A DNA stretch of 64,000 nt from Halopseudomonas xinjiangensis (GTDB lineage Bacteria > Pseudomonadota > Gammaproteobacteria > Pseudomonadales > Pseudomonadaceae), in contig DRFO01000026.1 in the NCBI GenBank assembly GCA_011050525.1, positions 124,001-188,000 of the forward strand, in the 5' to 3' direction. Of the stretch, positions 27,778-35,744 are shown in pieces. Below the pieces are notes generated by a model. That model had not been told where the DNA came from. It made no database searches and saw nothing but the letters and a program-made list of their open reading frames with translations. The translations under genes were made by a program, and so were the position numbers. Numbering within the stretch: position 1 is the stretch's first letter; every line of letters begins with the position of its first letter.

Positions 27778-28761
27778 TTATACACCCCACCCGTCCTCAT
27801 GGGTGAGAGCGACAAGCCGGCGACGAAGCGGTAGATACCCATCCAGCGCCTGCTTGAACTCCTCCTCGCTCAGTACCACACCAACACTTTGCGCGGCAGC
27901 CAGTAAATTACGCGGATAGGCCCCCTCGGTCTTGGTGCCCACCACATCGGTACTGGTGAACGTAACGAAATGATCGATGCTGCTCTGAACCACCCGCGTC
28001 ACGCCCGGTGGCGGGCGGCATCTTTCCGATCCAACGCCCATCACAAAAAAGGAATCGGATAGCAAAAGAATTGCCCTCGCCGGCGATAATTCGGCGCTGG
28101 CCGCATGAAAGTATTTGAGAACCGGATAGGCCAGATGCTGCAAGGCAACATGTTCAATGTCCGACGATAGGCTCAGCACGTAGTTTTTCAGCGTGTCTTG
28201 GGGATCACCCAGACGAGCGCCGTCGATAATACCCTGGGCTGAAGTGCCCATGCTGAACACCCCTTGGGCGAGACTCCGTCTCTTGATCGCCGCGCCTAAC
28301 ACCGAGAGTACGTAGGACAGCGAGACGGTCAGAACAACCGTTGCCAACAGCGTGGATAGCGTTCCCACCAGGGTCCAGGGGAGTCCGGACGGTACCCAAT
28401 CGCCATACCCAAGACTGGAGATGGTCGTGCTGACAAAGTAAAGCTTTTCCTGGAGATTCGCTGGTAATCGGCTGGTGCCGTTCACTACCGAGCCAGGATC
28501 CGCCGCGACCGCCATGAAAATCGCCAGTCCGATCATGAAATACCAGAAAAGAATACTGGCCAGGAGCACGAATGGCCCGCCCAGAGACAACACCTGGTGA
28601 ATAGGTTTTCGCTGATGGACCGCCAGCAGGCCGGCCCACAAATGTCGCGTCCAGAAACGAGTAAAAGGCCCAGCCCCATCGGTGCTGAATACCGTTATGA
28701 AAACATCCCATAGGGTAAAAGCCAGAAGCGTTGCTGAGGCGATATAAAGGAGGATGTCCAT
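27778..28761 (-). CDS. K+-channel-like membrane protein
   Basis: A 327-residue protein with an N-terminal helix, a second helix near residues 65-90 (FVLLASILFWYFMIGLAIFMA), a pore loop TTISSLGYGDWVP (about 113-125) with the K+ selectivity sequence LGYGD, and a following helix. The C-terminal 180 residues are soluble and presumably cytoplasmic, without an RCK/TrkA nucleotide motif that I can see. It should form a tetrameric cation channel. It lies downstream of the membrane coiled-coil gene but a strong terminator separates them, so it may have its own promoter. Confidence 0.85.
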   Translation of the reverse strand: MDILLYIASATLLAFTLWDVFITVFSTDGAGPFTRFWTRHLWAGLLAVHQRKPIHQVLSLGGPFVLLASILFWYFMIGLAIFMAVAADPGSVVNGTSRLPANLQEKLYFVSTTISSLGYGDWVPSGLPWTLVGTLSTLLATVVLTVSLSYVLSVLGAAIKRRSLAQGVFSMGTSAQGIIDGARLGDPQDTLKNYVLSLSSDIEHVALQHLAYPVLKYFHAASAELSPARAILLLSDSFFVMGVGSERCRPPPGVTRVVQSSIDHFVTFTSTDVVGTKTEGAYPRNLLAAAQSVGVVLSEEEFKQALDGYLPLRRRLVALTHEDGWGV

Positions 28762-28783
28762 GTCTACCGTTAGGGCCTTTATG

Positions 28784-28816
28784 TAAAAATGGCGCGCCCA
28801 GACCGCCGGCGCGCCA
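28784..28816 (-). terminator. Terminator after the membrane/coiled-coil gene
   Basis: On the minus strand TGGCGCGCC pairs with GGCGCGCCA across a 9-base loop and is followed by ATTTTTAC. It lies just after the stop of the 353-residue membrane protein and ahead of the channel gene. Confidence 0.85.
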
Positions 28817-28831
28817 GATCATTCCAGGCTA

Positions 28832-29893
28832 TCAGTGATGTGCTTGCTCGCGCACCGCAACAGCAGGACGGTTGGAGCCGACATTCGCGCCGATAGCGGC
28901 AGCGATAGCGCTCAGCACAAGGAGAATAAACGTCCACCAGGCAGCCGTGGCAACGGCTTTCGCGGCAGTATCACCCCATTCCCGGGCCTTCTGTTCAGCG
29001 TCCTGTTGCAGCTGACCCAATTCCTCCTGGGCAGTCTGATAGGCTTCCTGGTAAGCCTGCTCCCAGTTTTGTACGGTTTCCTGTGCTTCCTGCTCACTCA
29101 TATCCGTACGTGACACCAGAACGTTGACCAACGACTCACGGTCCGCAGCGCTCATTTTCTCGCTCATCGCGCCTTGAACCCGGTCCAACACCTCCTGGAT
29201 CGCATCATTCGCGGCTTGCGGATCTCTGGCAACGCGCTCGGCCTGATTTGCGACCACATCACCGACCTGCTCGGCATCCTGCTCAATCTGGGCAGGCCGC
29301 ATCTCGGGTGTCTCGGCCTGCCGCGTCAACTGCCGGGCCTCCTGCCGGATGGAGGCGATATCCAGATCAATATTCGCTTCTTCCAGTTGCTGCTGCACCT
29401 GGTCGGTGATGGGCCCGGCAGCTGATGCCACGGCATCACCGGCCATCGAAACGCCGGACGCGACCATACTGGCAGTGCCGCCAACAACACGACCAATAGC
29501 CGTTCCCAGCAACATGAACATCAGAATCGTCACCACAGCCCAGGTTGTCAGGCCATGCAAAGTGCGGTCGCGGCGATCCTGAATCACCGCCAGCGCGCCA
29601 GCGGTAAAGCCACCGACGAACAGAGCGATAAGCGCGCTGACAACCATATAGATACCGGAGCCCATACCAAGACCGGCTACGGGATTGCCCTCCGTCAATG
29701 GATCAATGGTGCTGACGCCTATGGCCAGCCCAAGCACACCCAGGAGGATATGCACGACGATGGCCATTGCTACGCCAGCGAACACTGCGCCCCAGGAAAC
29801 ACGCTTGTGGGCAAAGGAGGCGCTGGTGACATCGGTTCTGCCAAAATCGGTTCTGGCAGTATTGGTAGTGGCAGGATCGTTTAACGTTGCCAT
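28832..29893 (-). CDS. Membrane protein with long helical extramembrane domain (PhnA/YrzE-like)
   Basis: A 353-residue protein. Three hydrophobic segments lie in about residues 30-150 (including WGAVFAGVAMAIVVHILLGV and IYMVVSALIALFVGGFTAG), one more near the C-terminus (WWTFILLVLSAIAAAIGA). Between them about 160 residues are strongly helical, Gln/Glu/Ala-rich and probably coiled coil, with an amphipathic 11/7-residue rhythm. The ATG at 29893 follows ACAGGAGAAACAAAC, a strong site. Similar proteins are annotated only as PhnA-like or hypothetical; I assign no function. It may be an envelope or osmotic stress protein. Confidence 0.75.
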   Translation of the reverse strand: MATLNDPATTNTARTDFGRTDVTSASFAHKRVSWGAVFAGVAMAIVVHILLGVLGLAIGVSTIDPLTEGNPVAGLGMGSGIYMVVSALIALFVGGFTAGALAVIQDRRDRTLHGLTTWAVVTILMFMLLGTAIGRVVGGTASMVASGVSMAGDAVASAAGPITDQVQQQLEEANIDLDIASIRQEARQLTRQAETPEMRPAQIEQDAEQVGDVVANQAERVARDPQAANDAIQEVLDRVQGAMSEKMSAADRESLVNVLVSRTDMSEQEAQETVQNWEQAYQEAYQTAQEELGQLQQDAEQKAREWGDTAAKAVATAAWWTFILLVLSAIAAAIGANVGSNRPAVAVREQAHH

Positions 29894-30118
29894 GTTTGTT
29901 TCTCCTGTGTAGCGTGCTCGGGCACGATTCAAACGGGCGTATTGACGCGAACAACATGGCGCTTCGTGGTGCAGGTGCAATAACCATATCGCGGACAATC
30001 AAAGAGTTAGTAGTCTCTTTCCTTGTAGAAGTTCACATTTTGTTACGAGAGTCTCCGGCGCCGCGCGCCTGGCACTGCGCTTATGCTGCGAAAATGACGC
30101 TGGGCGAAGCCGGCTAGA

Positions 30119-30160
30119 AATATGAACATATTGGAATCCGGCTAATCTGATGTTCAGATT
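30119..30160. promoter_or_regulatory. Two palindromes upstream of the cis-prenyltransferase
   Basis: AATATG-AA-CATATT (30119-30132) and AATCTGA-TGT-TCAGATT (30144-30160) sit in an AT-rich gap about 70-110 bases before the next start. Each is a perfect inverted repeat, the usual form of a repressor operator. A short direct repeat CCGGCTA flanks the first. No known regulator motif is recognised. Confidence 0.45.
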
Positions 30161-30231
30161 GCGACTTTCAGGATAGCCGCCCACAAAGCAACGACGCGGC
30201 TTAATGGCGACATGCAGGAGCACGATCAGCA

Positions 30232-30846
30232 ATGACAAAAAAAAACCTTCCGCGTCACGTCGGTTTCATTCCAGACGGGAATCGCCGCTGGGCGGTCGAA
30301 CACGGGATGACTAAAGAAGCAGGCTACTTCCATGGGCTCGCTCCCGGCATCACCCTTTTTGAACAATGCAAAGCACTTGGTATAGAAGAAGCGTCCATCT
30401 ATTGCTTCACCCAGGACAATACCAAGCGGCCTTCAGTGCAAAAGGAAGCATTCAGCGATGCGGCGGTGCGATTTGCCTTTGAAGTAGCACGCCGGGGCGC
30501 AGCGCTGCTGGTAGTTGGCGACGAGACATCGACGCAGTTTCCCCAGGAACTCAGGGAGTTCCGCCAGCGCCAGGGCGAAGGCATCAAGGTCAACCTGCTG
30601 GTCAACTATGGCTGGGAATGGGATCTGGCCGGCCTCAAGACCGATAAATTGCGCTCTGCCGAGGTTTCGCGTCTGGATCTGATCGTACGCTGGGGCGGTG
30701 GCCGCCGCCTTAGCGGCTTCCTTCCGGTGCAGTCGGTCTACGCGGATTTTTACGTGCGAGAAGAATACTGGCCGGATTTCGCCCCCCAGCATTTCGAGGA
30801 CGCTCTCGCCTGGTTCAGGAAACAGGATCAGACGCTGGGAGGCTAG
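30232..30846 (+). CDS. Short cis-prenyltransferase (undecaprenyl diphosphate synthase family)
   Basis: A 204-residue protein of the UppS family, which adds isopentenyl units in cis configuration. The catalytic aspartate motif HVGFIPDGNRRWA lies at residues 9-21 and the diphosphate-binding RRLSGFLPVQS...FYV near 160-175. It is about 45 residues shorter than housekeeping UppS, which normally sits with cdsA and dxr; here there is no such context, so this is likely an accessory paralogue with a shorter or different product. AGGAG lies 11 bases before the ATG. Confidence 0.82.
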   Translation: MTKKNLPRHVGFIPDGNRRWAVEHGMTKEAGYFHGLAPGITLFEQCKALGIEEASIYCFTQDNTKRPSVQKEAFSDAAVRFAFEVARRGAALLVVGDETSTQFPQELREFRQRQGEGIKVNLLVNYGWEWDLAGLKTDKLRSAEVSRLDLIVRWGGGRRLSGFLPVQSVYADFYVREEYWPDFAPQHFEDALAWFRKQDQTLGG

Positions 30847-30879
30847 CGTAGACGAGCACATCAGACTGCAAGCCAGCAA

Positions 30880-30907
30880 TGTAAAGGTCGGTAAAGATCT
30901 CTTTACA
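30880..30907. repeat. Inverted repeat TGTAAAG / CTTTACA
   Basis: A perfect 7-bp inverted repeat with a 14-base spacer lies 34 bases after the cis-prenyltransferase stop and about 100 bases before the next gene. It could be an operator for the His-rich exported protein gene or a weak hairpin. Confidence 0.35.
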
Positions 30908-31009
30908 TACGCATCTGGCTTTCCGTTCTGGCGTATGCTCGGTCATGCGCTGCAGGAATCATGGCAGCGCATCCGAGGTTCCACAGGTAGACCCGAGAGA
31001 GATCAGAAA

Positions 31010-31441
31010 ATGAAACTATTTCGTTATCTTGGTTTTGCAGGGATTGCCGCCATGCTGCTCAGCGCCTCCGCTCAGGCCGACTCCAACAATGTTGCAGCGC
31101 CAAGCTACAAATATCACAAACAGCAACCGAGGCACTCAGACCATCATCAGGCGCAGCATCACGCCTATCAACTGCGGGTGCGGGACAACCGCTACGTGCT
31201 GTCGAACGACCATTTCCGCAAGCCCTATGGGCCCCCTTCGCAGCGTTTTCAGAACCCCCATAACAGGCGTTATGGGGCCGGGCATGATAACCGCAGCCGG
31301 TGGGACCTGGGACGCAGATCAACCCTGCCCCCCAAGGTCATCGTCGTGCAGCCCAGGGCAGGCTGGAAAGACGACCACAACGCGCGCCGTTTCCCAGAAA
31401 ACCGCAGAACGAATCCCCGACGCCATGATTCCCGCCGGTAG
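31010..31441 (+). CDS. Small exported His/Arg-rich protein
   Basis: A 143-residue protein with a clear signal peptide (MKLFRYLGFAGIAAMLLSASAQA, cleavage about residue 23). The mature part is rich in His, Arg, Asn and Gln (HSDHHQAQHHAY), very basic, and likely periplasmic. The ATG follows GAGAGAGATCAG. The His runs may bind metal, but no conserved domain is recognised. A terminator follows directly. Confidence 0.65.
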   Translation: MKLFRYLGFAGIAAMLLSASAQADSNNVAAPSYKYHKQQPRHSDHHQAQHHAYQLRVRDNRYVLSNDHFRKPYGPPSQRFQNPHNRRYGAGHDNRSRWDLGRRSTLPPKVIVVQPRAGWKDDHNARRFPENRRTNPRRHDSRR

Positions 31442-31453
31442 GGTTGTCGCCTG

Positions 31454-31480
31454 AACCACTTGAACGTACCAGTGGTTTTT
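31454..31480 (+). terminator. Terminator after the His-rich protein gene
   Basis: AACCACT pairs with AGTGGTT across a 10-base loop, followed by a T-run (TTTTT). Confidence 0.7.
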
Positions 31481-31603
31481 GGGTCTATTGCTGTGCACAC
31501 CGAAAGCAACAAAGGTTGCATACGATTAACAAACGAGGCTCCTCGTCCACGGATCGATTGTTGAACGGGCGCTCCAGAGCCTCAATCAGAAGGAGATGCA
31601 AAC

Positions 31604-31945
31604 ATGCATAATCTCAAGATGCTGGCCGCTGCAGTTGCCGTCGCCTCGCTGAGCCTCGCTCCCGTCGCAATGGCCCAAAGCGCTGGCGCCGCGGGTGGGG
31701 CGTCTGGTTCAACGTCCACCTCGACGCAAACCGGGACCCAAGGCGGAATGGGCACTGGAACTGATATGGGTGCGGGCTCTGGCGCTGGAACAGGTGGTTC
31801 CTCTATGGGCAGCATGGGCAGTGAAACGTCTACCAGTGGCGAGGCTTCCGAAGAGCCCGTAGATGATTCTACGCATACCAGTCCATACAAAAAGACCTAT
31901 CCCGACGAAGAAGACGTAATGGAAACCGAGGACGAACTGGAATAA
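31604..31945 (+). CDS. Small exported Gly/Ser/Thr-rich acidic-tailed protein
   Basis: A 113-residue protein with a signal peptide ending near APVAMA (about residue 24), a low-complexity Gly/Ser/Thr middle (TSTSTQTGTQGGMG) and a strongly acidic C-terminus (PDEEDVMETEDELE) introduced by HTSPY. The ATG follows GAAGGAGATGCAAAC. A second protein with the same plan lies at 34899. It is probably periplasmic and intrinsically disordered. No function is known to me. Confidence 0.7.
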   Translation: MHNLKMLAAAVAVASLSLAPVAMAQSAGAAGGASGSTSTSTQTGTQGGMGTGTDMGAGSGAGTGGSSMGSMGSETSTSGEASEEPVDDSTHTSPYKKTYPDEEDVMETEDELE

Positions 31946-31968
31946 CAGGGCGTTTGTCGTTGCTTTCC

Positions 31969-31993
31969 AAAAGGGTCCATCGGACCCTTTTTT
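31969..31993 (+). terminator. Rho-independent terminator
   Basis: AAAA-GGGTCC-ATC-GGACCC followed by six T, 24 bases after the acidic exported protein gene. Confidence 0.92.
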
Positions 31994-32219
31994 ATGGGCC
32001 TGTTACCACCTCTTCGCCCATCCCTACCCCCTATTCTGGTGCGTCGTATTAGTGAACGAAAAATTGACGCTATTAACTTGACAGAATTTTTAGAACTATA
32101 TGGCCCTGAGCCAGTCATATCCTTCCGGAACCAATCTGAAAGCGTGGGTACTTAGACAATGCGTCATGCGCACGCTGGTAAGACTGGGAAAGAGCAGCTC
32201 CGGAATAGAGGAAATTCTG

Positions 32220-33413
32220 GTGATTATAGAACTGGCTCGGCGGCTCTGGTTATCAGGGACGCAAGGCAAAGCACCTCGTCTGCGAAGACAGATCACTCTG
32301 GCCAATCAGGTAGGCGTTCTGGTGGCCCTTGCCACTGCGCCGTACCAGGCTTTTTACAGCCTTTATGATCCGGCACAGTATCGCGACATGATCACCCTCA
32401 ACTTCCTGTTCATGGTCATTTACCTTTCGGTAGTTGTGCTCAATCATCGTGGCAACCATACAGGCGCTCGCAACGTGCTTCTAGCCAACGCGTGTGCGCA
32501 GGCATTTATCACGGCCTGGATTGTTGGTGCTGCCGCAGGGGCGCAGCTGTTTTATTTTGCCATTGGCTGTTACCTTGCGCTGGCCTTCGACCGCGCCCGA
32601 GACCGACGCCTGGTATGCCAGCTGGGTGTGATCGTAGCGCTGTTCCTGGCAAGCCATTCCCTGTTCACCCCGGCAAGAGCTCTGACCCCGCTTCCTTCGG
32701 ATATTCTGGAGGTCATGTACCTGGTCAATGCGACAGCTGTTCTGGTGCTTTGCGCAGCCATTGCCTTTCTGTTTCGCCATGAGATTGATTGTACAGAGCA
32801 GGAATTAACCCTGACCAATCGTAAACTGAGCGAACTCAGCACTACCGACATGTTGACCGGACTTGCCAACCGTCGCCGCCTCGACAGCGTATTGAGCCGC
32901 TCCTGTCGGCGGCTGAAACGACGTTTTCAGCCACTCTCGCTGATCATGTGCGATGTTGACCATTTCAAGCTTTATAACGACCGGCTCGGCCACCCAGCCG
33001 GCGACAGGTGCTTGCAGCAGGTCGCTGGCGCGCTGCGCCGTACCCTGTTCCGCAAGGAGCATCTGGTGGCGCGCTACGGTGGAGAAGAGTTCGCCATCGT
33101 GTTGGCAAATACTGACAGAAACGGCGCACTGGATATCGCCGAGCGCTTGCGAAAGGCGGTCCGCGAGCTTCGCTTGGCGCATCCAGCGTCTCCCGATCTT
33201 CCACTGCTCACTGTCAGCCTTGGCGTAACGACATTGGCTTCGCCAACGCCAGGCGTACTGCCTTGCCAACTGATACAACAGGCAGATGAAGCGCTTTACC
33301 TTGCCAAGGCGAATGGCCGGAACCGGGTCGAATACCTTGCGCTGGAGCAAGCGCTTGCCGAAGATCTCGACGAATCGGATTTGCTGCCAGAGCCTCGGGC
33401 GCTCGCCCTGTGA
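32220..33413 (+). CDS. Membrane diguanylate cyclase (GGDEF), paralogue
   Basis: A 397-residue paralogue of the protein at 26437: both have RRLW/ARLW-x-x-GTQ at the N-terminus, five to six hydrophobic segments, the linker EQELTL and a GGDEF domain with GGEEF (287-291). The frame opens at 32100, but alignment to the paralogue and the AGAGGAA site favour GTG 32220, giving exactly equal lengths. The I-site position reads RKEH instead of RxxD, so product inhibition is probably lost. It should make cyclic di-GMP; the sensed signal is unknown. Confidence 0.88.
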   Translation: MIIELARRLWLSGTQGKAPRLRRQITLANQVGVLVALATAPYQAFYSLYDPAQYRDMITLNFLFMVIYLSVVVLNHRGNHTGARNVLLANACAQAFITAWIVGAAAGAQLFYFAIGCYLALAFDRARDRRLVCQLGVIVALFLASHSLFTPARALTPLPSDILEVMYLVNATAVLVLCAAIAFLFRHEIDCTEQELTLTNRKLSELSTTDMLTGLANRRRLDSVLSRSCRRLKRRFQPLSLIMCDVDHFKLYNDRLGHPAGDRCLQQVAGALRRTLFRKEHLVARYGGEEFAIVLANTDRNGALDIAERLRKAVRELRLAHPASPDLPLLTVSLGVTTLASPTPGVLPCQLIQQADEALYLAKANGRNRVEYLALEQALAEDLDESDLLPEPRALAL

Positions 33414-33598
33414 CACGGCAATAGCCCGTCAATAGTTGGGTCAGCTCCGGCTGATATACGCCAATAAGACTGGCGGATAGACGGCGGATCACCTCTGCAA
33501 CCTTGCCTGTGACGTGCCACACTTGCATAGGCGGGGCAACAGCCCATGTGGCAAGCGTTCCAGAGAGATCATCTGCTAACTGTATGGAGGATATGAAG

Positions 33599-34774
33599 AT
33601 GTCGACCAACCGGGAATTTGGAATCATCGTATATGGCGCCACGGGCTATACCGGTCGCCTGGTATGTGAATACCTCAATAGGCAATACGGCGTTGATGGT
33701 GACGTCAGATGGGCGATGGCCGGGCGCAGCCAGGAAAAACTGCAAAGCGTACGGGACGAGATGGGCATCCCCGCCGATGTGCCGCTAGTAGTCGCCGACG
33801 TCAGCGACAATGCTTCCATCAACGCGATGGTCGGGCGCACCAAGGTATTGCTGACCACGGTTGGTCCCTATCAACTTTATGGGTCCGATGTAGTTGCCGC
33901 TTGCGCCGAGGCGGGCACCGATTACGTCGATCTATGTGGTGAGCCGGCCTGGATGCATGAAATGATCGCAGCGCACCATGACACCGCCAAAGCGAGTGGA
34001 GCGCGCATCGTATTTTCCTGCGGCTTTGATTCGGTGCCCTTCGATCTGGGCGCCTATTTCCTGCAACAGGCAGCCAAAGAACGGTTCGGCGCGCCCCTGC
34101 CTCGCATCAAGGGGCGCGTTCGTGCGATGAAGGGCACCTTCTCCGGCGGTACCCTGGCCAGCTTCAAGGCCACCATGGCCGCTGCTGCGAAAAAGCCTGA
34201 GATGCTGAAGGTGCTGACCAACCCTTTTGCCCTGACGCAGGGGTTCACCGGTGCCGAGCAGCCGTCTGGCATGGCGCCTATCTATGACGAAGAACTGAAT
34301 AGCTGGTCTGCGCCATTTGTCATGGCAACGATCAATACCAAGAATATCCACCGTTCAAACTACCTGTTGTCGCATGAATATGGCGAAAACTTTGTATATG
34401 ACGAGATGCTGCTGACAGGCCCAGGCGACAAGGGCGAAGCGACAGCCAAGGCGGTGGCAGCTGACAAATCCATGGCAAACGACCCGCGGCAACCAGGCGA
34501 AGGACCGTCCAGGGAAGAGCGAGAGAATGGATACTACGACGTGCTCTTCGCTGGGTCCGACGACCAGGGTCATTCGCTGCTGGCCAGCGTCAAGGGAGAC
34601 AAGGATCCCGGCTACGGCTCCACCTCCAAGATGATCGCCGAAAGTGCGGTGTGCCTGTTGAAGAACCCCGGCGCTGCATCGGGAGGCATTTGGACCCCTG
34701 CCTCCGCAATGGGTTCTCTGCTGATCGACCGCTTGCAGCAAAATGCGGGACTGACCTTCCAACTGGAAAGCTGA
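33599..34774 (+). CDS. Saccharopine dehydrogenase-like / trans-acting enoyl reductase family
   Basis: A 391-residue protein with an N-terminal NAD(P)-binding fold (YGATGYTGR, residues 12-20) followed by TTVGPYQLYGSDVVAACAEAGTDYVDLCGE and FSCGFDSVPFDLGAYFL, hallmarks of the saccharopine dehydrogenase/enoyl reductase family. No signal peptide. The start at 33599 lies eight bases after TATGGAGG; an ATG two codons earlier is too close. Members include mycobacterial enoyl reductases acting on lipid intermediates; in Pseudomonas-type bacteria the substrate is not known. Confidence 0.85.
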   Translation: MSTNREFGIIVYGATGYTGRLVCEYLNRQYGVDGDVRWAMAGRSQEKLQSVRDEMGIPADVPLVVADVSDNASINAMVGRTKVLLTTVGPYQLYGSDVVAACAEAGTDYVDLCGEPAWMHEMIAAHHDTAKASGARIVFSCGFDSVPFDLGAYFLQQAAKERFGAPLPRIKGRVRAMKGTFSGGTLASFKATMAAAAKKPEMLKVLTNPFALTQGFTGAEQPSGMAPIYDEELNSWSAPFVMATINTKNIHRSNYLLSHEYGENFVYDEMLLTGPGDKGEATAKAVAADKSMANDPRQPGEGPSREERENGYYDVLFAGSDDQGHSLLASVKGDKDPGYGSTSKMIAESAVCLLKNPGAASGGIWTPASAMGSLLIDRLQQNAGLTFQLES

Positions 34775-34791
34775 GCGGCTCCTCTCCACCC

Positions 34792-34820
34792 GAGGGGGAT
34801 CTGCCAGCGGCAGCCCCCTC
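34792..34820. terminator. Strong hairpin after the enoyl reductase-like gene
   Basis: GAGGGGG and CCCCCTC enclose an inner CTGCC-AGC-GGCAG stem with only a 2-base bulge, 18 bases after the stop. No T-run follows, so it is terminator-like rather than a classical terminator. Confidence 0.55.
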
Positions 34821-34898
34821 CGGTTGATCCTGAATATGAACAGCTATTTCTTTTTCCGGTCTACTGTTTTGCATCCATGCAAATCAGGAGAAAGAAAC

Positions 34899-35177
34899 AT
34901 GCCCAACATCAAACTGTTGACCGCCGCCGCAGCCTTCGCATCGATAGGGCTGACAGCTCCCTTCGCCATGGCCCACGACCACGACAAGGATGCCCCCGGT
35001 GCAATACATGAATCCCCGGCCGAAGACGCAGGCGGCACGCCTGGCGAACAGGGTGTGGGTGGTTCCGTTGAGGTGCCGGATGCCGGCCCGGGCTCAGGCC
35101 AGACCAGTCCCTATGACGAGTTTGGCGAAGACCTCGAAGTGGACGAAGAAGACCCCGAACCAGACACCGACGCCTAA
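34899..35177 (+). CDS. Small exported acidic protein, paralogue
   Basis: A 92-residue protein with a signal peptide (MPNIKLLTAAAAFASIGLTAPFAMA, about 25 residues), a HDHDKD segment and a very acidic tail after QTSPYDEFGEDLE. Organisation and the TSPY word match the protein at 31604. The ATG follows AATCAGGAGAAAGAAAC. It lies 29 bases before the next gene and is probably cotranscribed with it. Likely periplasmic and disordered, possibly binding cations; function unknown. Confidence 0.7.
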   Translation: MPNIKLLTAAAAFASIGLTAPFAMAHDHDKDAPGAIHESPAEDAGGTPGEQGVGGSVEVPDAGPGSGQTSPYDEFGEDLEVDEEDPEPDTDA

Positions 35178-35206
35178 ACATCGGATTTTCAATTGAGGAG
35201 TTTTCC

Positions 35207-35536
35207 TTGTCCATAACCAATGACTACAGTCAGGCAGAACCTATCGAACGTGGTCTTTATGTGGTTCTAATGCAGGATCAGGGCTGGAGCCTGGCTGATG
35301 GGCCTGGAACCCAACTGGCACCGCCTGATGAGCTTGAGCTGGCCGGATACCACTTGCCCGTGCGCTTTGAGTCGTACGATCAGGCGGCACAAGCCGGTAA
35401 ATCCGGCCCGCACGAATGGTTTGATATCAAACCGGGCTCGCCCTGGGTAGAGCACTGCCTCGCGGCAGGCGGGACCTATTGTCCCGATTATGAGAAAAAG
35501 CTTGGTCCGGATAACCTGGCCAGCCGCTCGGGCTAG
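35207..35536 (+). CDS. Conserved-looking small cytoplasmic protein, TTG start
   Basis: A 109-residue protein that I do not recognise. It has no signal peptide, is mildly acidic, and contains two cysteines (VEHCLAAGGTYCPDYEKK) and a GPHEWFDIKPGSPW segment. The TTG at 35207 is chosen because GAGGAG lies six bases upstream and no ATG is near the frame's start. It follows the acidic exported protein by 29 bases, so they may form one transcript. Confidence 0.6.
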   Translation: MSITNDYSQAEPIERGLYVVLMQDQGWSLADGPGTQLAPPDELELAGYHLPVRFESYDQAAQAGKSGPHEWFDIKPGSPWVEHCLAAGGTYCPDYEKKLGPDNLASRSG

Positions 35537-35744
35537 CCTCAGCCAAGCCCGAGGACCTGTGCCCGACAGTTAGCATTCAGTTGGCGATGCGTTGCGCTGC
35601 ACAAAGCAGGTAGAATCGGCGCGGGGACCACTCGCTACAGATCGGCTTGGTATAGCTGGCTCAGCCTTGGGGGGTCTGCCATAGTGATGCCTATTATATG
35701 AGCAGGGTCGGCAGGCGACCTCCCCAGGCCAGGGACGGAACATA

